Positions 18,813 through 25,448 of a stretch of DNA of 64,000 nucleotides are shown here, in pieces (positions within the stretch are counted from its first letter, which is position 1; every line of letters begins with the position of its first letter). Source of the DNA: Methylophilus sp. Leaf416 (lineage in GTDB: Bacteria; Pseudomonadota; Gammaproteobacteria; Burkholderiales; Methylophilaceae); assembly GCF_001424665.1 (NCBI RefSeq), contig NZ_LMQS01000002.1, forward strand, positions 578,289 through 642,288, read 5' to 3'. The notes beneath the pieces are model-generated. The model was not told the DNA's origin. It saw nothing but the letters and a program-made list of their open reading frames with translations, and did no database searches. Both the position numbers and the translations under genes were made by a program.

Positions 18813-19031
18813 ATGAACTATCAAAGCAAGAAACCTAAATCGCCTTCCATTACGCCCTCGACCGCAAAACTCATGCAACTGCGGGCTGGTAAGGGGCTTG
18901 GAATGTTGAGCCAGGAAGAAATCGAATTATTACGAAAAAGTAAGAAGGAGATTTCTGAAATGTGCAGGAAGTATTCAAAATTAATAATCCAGAAATCAGA
19001 TAAGTTTATCGCTAAAGTTATGCCGCGGTAG
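18813..19031 (+). CDS. Small basic protein, unknown
   Basis: 72 aa from the ATG at 18813 (GTG at 18807 is an alternative), very rich in Lys/Arg/Ser. No family recognised. The central part (GMLSQEEIELLRKSKKEI) is helix-like. Placed 43 bp after the DUF2384 gene on the same strand, in the slot where a toxin partner would be expected, but with no RES or other toxin motif. Confidence 0.45.
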   Translation: MNYQSKKPKSPSITPSTAKLMQLRAGKGLGMLSQEEIELLRKSKKEISEMCRKYSKLIIQKSDKFIAKVMPR

Positions 19032-19075
19032 TACTCTTTTTCTGAAAAAGCTCATGCTAAACTCCAAAGGAAAAC

Positions 19076-20839
19076 TTATCCTTTAAACCGGTTTTTTTGC
19101 ACATCTAAAATGTTTGTACCGATCAGGCCAATTGCCTCAGCGTAGTTATGAATCATTTGTTGGCCTTGCTTAAGGTAAGACAAATCTTGGTCTATGCCAG
19201 CCAGTTTTATAGCGTCATCAATTTTGGAGCTTGTCGGGTGTGCATCACCATTTCGCATGTCATATACGCCAATAATCACTCCGAAGAGTTCACGTGCTTT
19301 ATCAGGCCCAATTATTTGCGTCAAAATATCTTCAAGAAGCTTGATCGAGCCCAGTTCCTTATTGCGAGCATGGGTACGAAGTCCTGGAATATTCAATCGA
19401 TCAGAAAATACCCGAACTAGTTCTTTAGCAAGTCTTAATAATGAGGGCTTATCTTTGCTAGCAAAACGAGAAACGACCTTTAACGTTTCTATTATATTAA
19501 TGGGATGGTTAAAAAGTGGTGTTTTGTATTTTACTAAAAATGCATGTTCAACCATCTCTAGATTTTCAATCAGCAAATTTTCTGCCGCTTTTGTTTTCGC
19601 TGCCCTACCTTGAGCATGAGCTAAAAGTAGCTCTTTTGAAACCTTACCTTCTGGGACGATACTTTGCGCTGCCCAGATTGCTTGTTCCCAGGGTTCAAGA
19701 CGGGGAATATCGCACCCATAAACTGAAACCAAATCAGAACCATTGAGTCCGAAATGAGTTGCACGATCCGACGTTGAGCAAATACCACCAGTTTCCGCTG
19801 TATACCATTGCAATGAAAAGCCCCGGTGTCCCAGTAAGTGATTGATGATTTCCGGCTTAAAAAATAGCCATCTGCCAATATCCTCGTCGTTTAGTTCAGC
19901 AGAGGTCATTCTTTTAGCATCTGTCTCTACGACAAATGAAGGAAGTTCCGTATTCACATCTCCACGAACTCGGATACTTTGACCTTTGTGTTCAATCCAT
20001 TCTTCTCGTCTAAACTGACTTTCAATACGAACCCCTTTGAATCCAGATATATACCCTCTAGTTTGTTCGGACTCGGTGTTGTCATTGGTTTCTGGACCCA
20101 TCACAGGTGCATCTTCTTCACCATCAACGTCGGTACGCCCCACGCGGAATGTTGCAAAGGTACCGCCATAAACAGAGTCCAGCGACCGAATGATTAGTTC
20201 GAAATGCCCTCCGTCCCTTGCTTCCTCAAGTGAAACTAACCCTTGGTAAGGGCTCCCTTTTAAAGAAGGTACATTTTCTACTCGCATGCGAAACGTGGCC
20301 ATACGAAGTGATAAATTTCTGGCAGCTAGATAATCCATTAAAAATTCTCGTTTGATTTCGATTAAGTAATGATTACCCTCTGAATCGACCCTCTCTCGAG
20401 CAACTTCTGTGAAATCTTCTACAGGCCTGACCCAACTATTGCCTTCTTTTATTAGATCTAGTGCGACCACAAGATCCGGGTTAAGTATCCAATGGCGTTT
20501 ACCGATCACAGACTGAATGTGCTCAAAAACAAGCTCAACTCCGATGGTTTCATCATTGTATTGATAGTGATCAATGGGAGTGTACCTACCATCCGAATGT
20601 ACATATGGATCCGTACGATGACCACCTAAATCATTAAAATCTAACCGGTTCCCAATCTTTATATATTCAGGATGAATAGCAGCTGTACCTACCCCTAAAT
20701 ATTCCTCTAGATAGCCAATTTTTTGTACATCACCTTCTTGGTCAGGAACGGATGCTCTTAATGGCACCCATGTGGCAGTAGAGTAAACACGTCGTGTCTC
20801 ACTAGCTTGTAATATCCAGTCTTTATTCTTTTTACACAT
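19076..20839 (-). CDS. Large protein with a C-terminal HEPN-type RX4H motif
   Basis: 587 aa, whole-protein family not recognised. The C-terminal ~180 residues are helical and end in a HEPN-like element, R529-N-G-D-A-H534 in GVYDMRNGDAHPTSSK, matching the RX4-6H motif of HEPN ribonucleases, with a hydrophobic helix before it (ARELFGVIIGVYD) as in ApeA-like proteins. The N-terminal ~400 residues are mixed alpha/beta with possible sensor roles and contain an acidic linker (DVDGEEDAPVMGPETNDNTE). It stands alone at the right end of the element, facing inward. This fits an abortive-infection RNase with its own sensing domain. The motif is visible; activity is inferred. Confidence 0.6.
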   Translation of the reverse strand: MCKKNKDWILQASETRRVYSTATWVPLRASVPDQEGDVQKIGYLEEYLGVGTAAIHPEYIKIGNRLDFNDLGGHRTDPYVHSDGRYTPIDHYQYNDETIGVELVFEHIQSVIGKRHWILNPDLVVALDLIKEGNSWVRPVEDFTEVARERVDSEGNHYLIEIKREFLMDYLAARNLSLRMATFRMRVENVPSLKGSPYQGLVSLEEARDGGHFELIIRSLDSVYGGTFATFRVGRTDVDGEEDAPVMGPETNDNTESEQTRGYISGFKGVRIESQFRREEWIEHKGQSIRVRGDVNTELPSFVVETDAKRMTSAELNDEDIGRWLFFKPEIINHLLGHRGFSLQWYTAETGGICSTSDRATHFGLNGSDLVSVYGCDIPRLEPWEQAIWAAQSIVPEGKVSKELLLAHAQGRAAKTKAAENLLIENLEMVEHAFLVKYKTPLFNHPINIIETLKVVSRFASKDKPSLLRLAKELVRVFSDRLNIPGLRTHARNKELGSIKLLEDILTQIIGPDKARELFGVIIGVYDMRNGDAHPTSSKIDDAIKLAGIDQDLSYLKQGQQMIHNYAEAIGLIGTNILDVQKNRFKG

Positions 20840-21057
20840 TTATTAATCTACGTTCTTATTGGAATAAATTTGATGAAAGCAATATAACTTTAAGTACTGA
20901 ATGTGTATATGTCTAAACAGTTAGAATTTTTTTGAGTGACCTTGTCTGGGTATTAGGCATATCTTTTATGCTAGTTAAAACAAAAATACCGATTATTCAG
21001 AACTCTTACAAAACACATTTTTGCAGCTCATGAATGGGTGGCTATGACTTTGGGAAG
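20840..21057. other. Element right-end gap without a gene
   Basis: 218 bp of AT-rich sequence upstream of the HEPN-like gene, which probably holds that gene's promoter. Only a 21-codon frame is present. No integrase or tRNA remnant seen. Confidence 0.5.
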
Positions 21058-21083
21058 AAAAAATCCCCTAAAACTCTAGGGGG
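21058..21083 (-). terminator. Terminator just inside the right inverted repeat
   Basis: Mirror of the left-end terminator. On the minus strand: stem CCCCTA / TAGGGG, then A and six T. It points into the element and would stop transcripts of the cytochrome b561 gene, whose own terminator was split by the insertion. Confidence 0.82.
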
Positions 21084-21084
21084 C

Positions 21085-21118
21085 TTTAACAAAACCAACA
21101 CTTTAGTTGAACGCCTCG
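21085..21118 (-). repeat. Right terminal inverted repeat
   Basis: Reverse complement starts CGAGGCGTTCAA and matches 7113-7146 at 31 of 34 positions. It directly abuts the right 9-bp duplication. Confidence 0.88.
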
Positions 21119-21127
21119 CGCAATGAG
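21119..21127. repeat. Target-site duplication, right copy
   Basis: CGCAATGAG, identical to 7104-7112. The next bases (CGGGA, seven T, ATA) complete the terminator stem begun at 7086-7102. Confidence 0.88.
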
Positions 21128-21154
21128 CGGGATTTTTTTATACTGTGCAGATGA

Positions 21155-21751
21155 TTATTTGAGCGTCATACGCGACAGGGTTTTATCTTTATCAATAAAG
21201 TAATGCTTGAGTGCGCCGACAATATGCAGGGCAATCACAGCGAGCAAGATCGTCGCAAACAACTCGTGTGAGTCTTTGAAAATATCGCGCAAATCTGCAT
21301 TATCCAGTCCACCAAAGACTTCCAGCCCAAACCACTTCAATCCATATTTGCTATAGAGGGTCATTAACACACCACTCAACGGCATTGCCACCATCAACAC
21401 ATACAGGAAGTGATGTGCAGCAGTCGCCAGTTTACGTTCCAAAGTCGGATAGCTGCTCAGCATGGCAGGTGGCGTATGGCTCACGCGCCAGAACACGCGG
21501 AATACCACCAGCCACAACAAAGTGAAGCCTAGTGATTTGTGCAAATTGAAATACAGGGTGCGGGCACTGCCCGGCTCATCCATCTGCCAGGTATAGATAC
21601 CCCAGCCAAATAAATCGAATTGCGTTTCTTTAGGGCCATCTTTCGGTAGCCCGGTCATATACCACCCCAGTGCAAACATCCCGGCGATGGCCAAAGCAAT
21701 CAGCCAATGCAAAATAACGGCAACTTTGGTATATCGTTGCGTAGAACTCAT
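21155..21751 (-). CDS. Cytochrome b561 family protein
   Basis: 198-aa integral membrane dihaem cytochrome of the CybB type, which moves electrons between quinol and small periplasmic acceptors such as superoxide. Four hydrophobic segments are visible (starting near HWLIALAIAGMFALGWYMTG, HKSLGFTLLWLVVFRVFW, HHFLYVLMVAMPLSGVLM and LFATILLAVIALHIVGALKH), each carrying a histidine at the right place for haem ligation. It converges on hemE; its natural terminator was split by the 14-kb element. The neighbouring divergent gene encodes a periplasmic MBL-fold protein. Confidence 0.9.
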   Translation of the reverse strand: MSSTQRYTKVAVILHWLIALAIAGMFALGWYMTGLPKDGPKETQFDLFGWGIYTWQMDEPGSARTLYFNLHKSLGFTLLWLVVFRVFWRVSHTPPAMLSSYPTLERKLATAAHHFLYVLMVAMPLSGVLMTLYSKYGLKWFGLEVFGGLDNADLRDIFKDSHELFATILLAVIALHIVGALKHYFIDKDKTLSRMTLK

Positions 21752-21842
21752 GTCTTCTCCTTGAAATCCCTTGTGACAACGATCACTTTGTCATCACGAA
21801 TGTATTGATTATGATGTATGAAACATTCATGGGTGAGTCAGC

Positions 21843-22772
21843 ATGTTATCAAAAATAAAGCTATCGTGTGTTGGTGTTACATTCGGGTTTGTAACGTTTT
21901 GTAGTCATGTGTGGGCAGACACCTTTGAATTAAAAAAAGTTGCTGAAGGGATTTATGTACATCACGGCCAGCATCAGGATATTGACGACGGTTACAAGGG
22001 AGATATCTGTAACCTGGGCGTCATTATCGGCAACCAGTCGATTGCAGTGATTGACAGTGGTGGCAGCAAACACACCGGCGAGCAATTGCTGCAAGCTATC
22101 CGCAATATCAGCAAGTTGCCGATAAAATATGTGATCAATACCCATGTGCACCCAGACCATACTTATGGTAATGCTGCTTTTCAGGGAGAGCCTGTCCACT
22201 TCGTCGGCCATGAAAAACTGGCCAACACCATGTTGCTACGCAAAGAGCAGTACGAAAAACTTAATGCCAATCTGCTGGGCGAGGCAGGCAAAGCCAGCAC
22301 CACTATTCCTCCCGATACCGCTGTGCATGACCAATTATCACTGGATTTAGGCGACCGCGTATTACAACTGAAATCGCAAACGGTCGCGCATACGCATACC
22401 GACCTGACCGTACTAGATGTGAAAACCAACACCTTGTTCACCGGCGACCTGGTATTTGCGCAACGCACGCCGGTGCTAGAGGGGGATATTAAAGGCCTGA
22501 TTGCTGCATTGGAGAAAATCAATCAGACTCAATACGCACTGATTGTGCCAGGTCACGGCTTGGAAAGCCCTGACCAGAAAACGATTATTGGTGATGAATT
22601 GCGTTACCTCAACCTGTTGTTAGCCGACGTCCGCGCCAGCATCAAAAAAGGTATCAGCATGGAGCAAACCATGGACACTGCTGCCGAATCTGAACGCCAA
22701 AAATGGCTATTGTTTGGTATTGCCAACCGCCGTAATGTGAATGTGATTTACCCGCAGCTCGAATGGGAGTAA
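21843..22772 (+). CDS. Exported metallo-beta-lactamase-fold hydrolase
   Basis: 309 aa with an N-terminal signal peptide (hydrophobic run to FCSHVWA, then D). The MBL zinc motif H-x-H-x-D-H is seen in INTHVHPDHTYGN, with further ligands in TVAHTHTDLTV, TLFTGDLVF and IVPGHG, so the dinuclear zinc site looks complete. Related proteins occur near PQQ-dependent dehydrogenases in methylotrophs (SoxH-like / quinoprotein-relay hydrolases), but the substrate cannot be read here. It is divergent from the cytochrome b561 gene, which may share a role in periplasmic redox metabolism. Confidence 0.85.
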   Translation: MLSKIKLSCVGVTFGFVTFCSHVWADTFELKKVAEGIYVHHGQHQDIDDGYKGDICNLGVIIGNQSIAVIDSGGSKHTGEQLLQAIRNISKLPIKYVINTHVHPDHTYGNAAFQGEPVHFVGHEKLANTMLLRKEQYEKLNANLLGEAGKASTTIPPDTAVHDQLSLDLGDRVLQLKSQTVAHTHTDLTVLDVKTNTLFTGDLVFAQRTPVLEGDIKGLIAALEKINQTQYALIVPGHGLESPDQKTIIGDELRYLNLLLADVRASIKKGISMEQTMDTAAESERQKWLLFGIANRRNVNVIYPQLEWE

Positions 22773-22810
22773 GGCATTACCTTATAACAAGAGATATTCA
22801 CTTACCTTTA

Positions 22811-22837
22811 AAACCCTGCAAAATTTGCAGGGTTTTT
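22811..22837 (+). terminator. Terminator after the MBL-fold gene
   Basis: AACCCTGCAAA / TTTGCAGGGTT inverted repeat followed by T residues, ~40 bp after the stop. Confidence 0.88.
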
Positions 22838-22869
22838 CTACTTTGAGTCTGTCGTTTCTGCAAATCATG

Positions 22870-22894
22870 CATAAAGCTGCATGCTGCCTTTATG
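22870..22894. promoter_or_regulatory. Possible upstream activator site for the sigma-54 promoter
   Basis: CATAAAG-N11-CTTTATG dyad, ~100 bp upstream of the sigma-54 promoter, a usual distance for an NtrC-family enhancer. Confidence 0.45.
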
Positions 22895-22973
22895 ACATCA
22901 ACACAGACAAAAAAACAAAAAACCAATTAAATATCATATAGTTAAAGACGAATCACTTTTAAATAATCTTCTA

Positions 22974-22989
22974 TGGCATAGCGCTTGCA
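22974..22989 (+). promoter_or_regulatory. Sigma-54 promoter of the lipid A modification operon
   Basis: TGGCATAGCGCTTGCA fits the -24/-12 consensus TGGCACG-N4-TTGCW with only two differences, and the GG/GC spacing is exact. The predicted start near 23001 leaves a ~30-nt leader with a ribosome site (AGGGAAG) before the GTG at 23032. Confidence 0.72.
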
Positions 22990-23031
22990 AAGATACCCCT
23001 GAATTTATCAAAAATACTTAGGGAAGTCTTT

Positions 23032-24738
23032 GTGAAGCATCCATTCTTACGCGCCTATGGCCTGTTTCTGCTGCTGGGCGGTTTAACACAATTCCTGCTT
23101 TGGTTATTTGGCGCATCATCCCTGGAAGGATTCAAGGATGCCGTCATTGTTTCCACTTTGTGGTTGATTCCGCTGTGGTGGCAACCGCAACGGTTGCGCT
23201 TTTGGAGCGCAGCGATTGCAATTTTTATCGGTATCTCTGCCTTACCTGGTATCGCTTACTTTTTAATTTATCGTCAAGAGCTGACCCAGAGCTTGATGAT
23301 GATTTTGTTTGAATCAAACAAAAGTGAATCTCAGGAATATCTGCACAACTATTTTTCCTGGTGGATCTTGCTGGTACTGCTGGCTTGTATTGTCATTCCC
23401 GCGCTTTACTGGCGCACATTAAAACCGGCGCAACTGTCGAAATCACACGCAGCGGTTTATTCATTAATTACTGTGTTGATCGCTTTTTCCTCCCCGTTAA
23501 AACATGTGGTTAACAATCAATGGATGTACGCTTACAAGAGCTTTAACAAGCATTTCAGCGGCGTGCCACCTTACCAGTTAGCACTCGGTTACCTGAATTA
23601 CCAGCAGCAGTTGGATGAAGTTAACCATACCCTGCTGACCATGAATAAGATTCCGCCTCTGGCGCAATTATCTGAACAAGCCAAGCCGGGGCCAACCACT
23701 GTGGTGCTGGTGATTGGTGAATCTACTTCGCGTTTGCATATGGGTTTATATGGTTATGGCCGCGATACCAATCCTGAACTCAACAAAATCAAACATGAGC
23801 TGACAGTGTTTGAAAATGTATATTCTCCACGCCCGAACACCATTGAAAGCCTGCAGCAGGTGCTGACATTTGCCAATCAGCAGCATCCTGACGATTACAA
23901 GACTAAGCCATCACTGGTGGCGATGATGAAACAGGCTGGCTACCACACTACCTGGATCACCAACCAGCAGACCCTGACTGGCCGCAACACCATGCTGACG
24001 ACGTTCGCCAAACAGGCAGACAAACAATATTTCCTGAATAACGAGCGCCGGCAGAATGCTTACAGCTTTGATGAAAAGGTATTGGCACCGTTTGCTGAAA
24101 GCCTGAACGATCCGCATCCGAAAAAACTGATCGTGGTGCACCTGCTAGGCACACACATGAAGTACAGCTACCGCTATCCGGAAAAGTTTGATGTGTTCAA
24201 AACCACCCAAGGTTTGCCTGCCACCGGGCTGGATGAAGAGAAAACTGCATTGATTAACAGCTATGACAATGCTATCCGCTATAACGACTGGATCATGTCA
24301 CAGCTGATTTCTACACTGAAAGCCAAGCAACAACATAGTCTGCTGGTTTACTTCTCCGACCACGGTGAAGATGTGTACGACACTGCGCCGCACGACTTCC
24401 AGGGACGTAACGAAGCCGCGCCTACCTTACCTATGTACAGCATACCGCTGATTATCTGGCATTCGGATAACTGGTTTAACGCCAAGAAAGTGTTAGCTAA
24501 TGTGGATACGCATCAGCAATATGACAATGCCGACCTGATATATACACTGGCCGACCTAGTTGGACTGTCATTCGATGGTTTTCGCCCGGATGAGAGTATC
24601 GTCAACGCGCAATTTCTACCTGACAGCATCCTGGTGGGCGACCCCTATATCGGCAAATTGCAAACGTTACCGGGCACAAAACATTTCCCTGACAGTGAGG
24701 TCGCCACGTGGAACGCTGGCTTACCAACAAGGGATTAG
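23032..24738 (+). CDS. Phosphoethanolamine transferase family protein (EptA/CptA-like)
   Basis: 568-aa inner-membrane enzyme of the alkaline-phosphatase/sulfatase fold that moves phosphoethanolamine to lipid A or core sugars. Five hydrophobic segments fill the first ~180 residues. The periplasmic domain has the metal motif VVLVIGESTSRLHMGLYGY, the nucleophile threonine region SPRPNTIESLQQVL and the late zinc motif YFSDHGEDVYDTAPH. It lacks the cysteines seen in the second transferase of the operon, so it belongs to a different branch and may use another acceptor. GTG start with AGGGAAG before it. First gene of a three-gene operon behind a sigma-54 promoter; it overlaps the PAP2 gene by 31 bp. 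Confidence 0.88.
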   Translation: MKHPFLRAYGLFLLLGGLTQFLLWLFGASSLEGFKDAVIVSTLWLIPLWWQPQRLRFWSAAIAIFIGISALPGIAYFLIYRQELTQSLMMILFESNKSESQEYLHNYFSWWILLVLLACIVIPALYWRTLKPAQLSKSHAAVYSLITVLIAFSSPLKHVVNNQWMYAYKSFNKHFSGVPPYQLALGYLNYQQQLDEVNHTLLTMNKIPPLAQLSEQAKPGPTTVVLVIGESTSRLHMGLYGYGRDTNPELNKIKHELTVFENVYSPRPNTIESLQQVLTFANQQHPDDYKTKPSLVAMMKQAGYHTTWITNQQTLTGRNTMLTTFAKQADKQYFLNNERRQNAYSFDEKVLAPFAESLNDPHPKKLIVVHLLGTHMKYSYRYPEKFDVFKTTQGLPATGLDEEKTALINSYDNAIRYNDWIMSQLISTLKAKQQHSLLVYFSDHGEDVYDTAPHDFQGRNEAAPTLPMYSIPLIIWHSDNWFNAKKVLANVDTHQQYDNADLIYTLADLVGLSFDGFRPDESIVNAQFLPDSILVGDPYIGKLQTLPGTKHFPDSEVATWNAGLPTRD

Positions 24739-25448
24739 CCGGGTTATGGCTGCTGCTGGGTGCAAGTGCCATGGCGATTTTCGCCATGGCGAATTACACC
24801 CCGCTCGACTTGATGCTTGCAGACTGGATGTTCGACTTTAGCCGCGGCCAGTTTACTGACCAGCACGTATTTTTCTATGACACGGTCATGCACAGTTATG
24901 CCAAATATTTGCTACTGAGCGTGTGGCTGGTGCTATTGGTGTTTGCCATGTTTCCGGCAAGATTGCGTCCAAGCTGGTTATCTCCTGCACAACAATACCG
25001 CTTGCGTTGGGTAACCGCACTGGCCATCGCGCACAGTAGCCTGGTGTCATGGCTTAAACATCAGATGCCGCATGCCTGCCCGTGGGATATTACGCGTTAT
25101 GGCGGCACTGTAGACTGGTTTCCTGCATTTGCTGCACACACTTCCCAAATGGCTGGCCATTGTTTCCCCGCCGGGCATGCCAGCAGTGGCTTATGGCTTT
25201 CTGCCCTGTGTTTATGCTGGTTACCGCACCACCCACGTAAAGCTTTGGCGGTGATGGTAGCCGGACTATCGGTTGGTTTTATGCTCGGCTGGAGCCAGCA
25301 ACTTCGCGGGGCGCATTTCCTCTCGCATACGCTGACATCCATGTGGCTGATGTGCGCTTTGCTGTTGTGCGTATTGTCATTTTCCAGCAGCAATTACCTC
25401 ATTCGTATTTACCCGAATAACGCTTACTCTAAACGCAGTTGCCCATGA
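24708..25448 (+). CDS. PAP2-family membrane phosphatase
   Basis: 246 aa with about six hydrophobic segments and the PAP2 acid-phosphatase motifs: a first motif around LKHQMPHACPWDITRYGG, the second CFPAGHASSG, and the third RGAHFLSHTLTSMW with the catalytic histidine. Members act on lipid A 1-phosphate (LpxE), undecaprenyl diphosphate (LpxT-like) or phosphatidylglycerol phosphate. Between two phosphoethanolamine transferase genes, a lipid A phosphatase/phosphotransferase is most likely. GTG start at 24708 with GAGG 7 bp upstream, inside the end of the preceding gene; its stop overlaps the next ATG as ATGA. This indicates translational coupling. Confidence 0.85.
   Translation: MERWLTNKGLAGLWLLLGASAMAIFAMANYTPLDLMLADWMFDFSRGQFTDQHVFFYDTVMHSYAKYLLLSVWLVLLVFAMFPARLRPSWLSPAQQYRLRWVTALAIAHSSLVSWLKHQMPHACPWDITRYGGTVDWFPAFAAHTSQMAGHCFPAGHASSGLWLSALCLCWLPHHPRKALAVMVAGLSVGFMLGWSQQLRGAHFLSHTLTSMWLMCALLLCVLSFSSSNYLIRIYPNNAYSKRSCP

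Larger units (their letters stand above)
7113..21118. mobile_element. 14-kb transposon-like element with defence-type cargo
   Basis: Bounded by terminal inverted repeats (7113-7146 and 21085-21118, 31 of 34 positions identical) and a 9-bp direct duplication. A transposase-like gene lies just inside the left end. Removing the element plus one duplication copy rebuilds a perfect bidirectional terminator between hemE and cytochrome b561. The cargo includes a WYL regulator, methyltransferase, PD-(D/E)XK nuclease candidate, acetyltransferases, ASCH protein, P-loop kinase, DUF2384 protein and a HEPN-like protein. Much of 14.1-19.1 kb is clearly richer in A/T than the flanking chromosome, consistent with transfer. 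No integrase, resolvase, phage or conjugation genes were seen. Boundaries are read directly from the sequence; mobility is inferred. Confidence 0.85.

Noticed and set aside
7150..21083. The end repeats being just two copies of a common terminator
   Set aside because: The best-conserved part (7113-7146 against 21085-21118) is not a hairpin, and the exact 9-bp duplication directly outside both ends is not explained by terminators.
7113..21118. Element as prophage or integrative conjugative element
   Set aside because: No integrase, phage structural, relaxase or conjugation genes; ends have short duplication and inverted repeats, not att sites in a tRNA.
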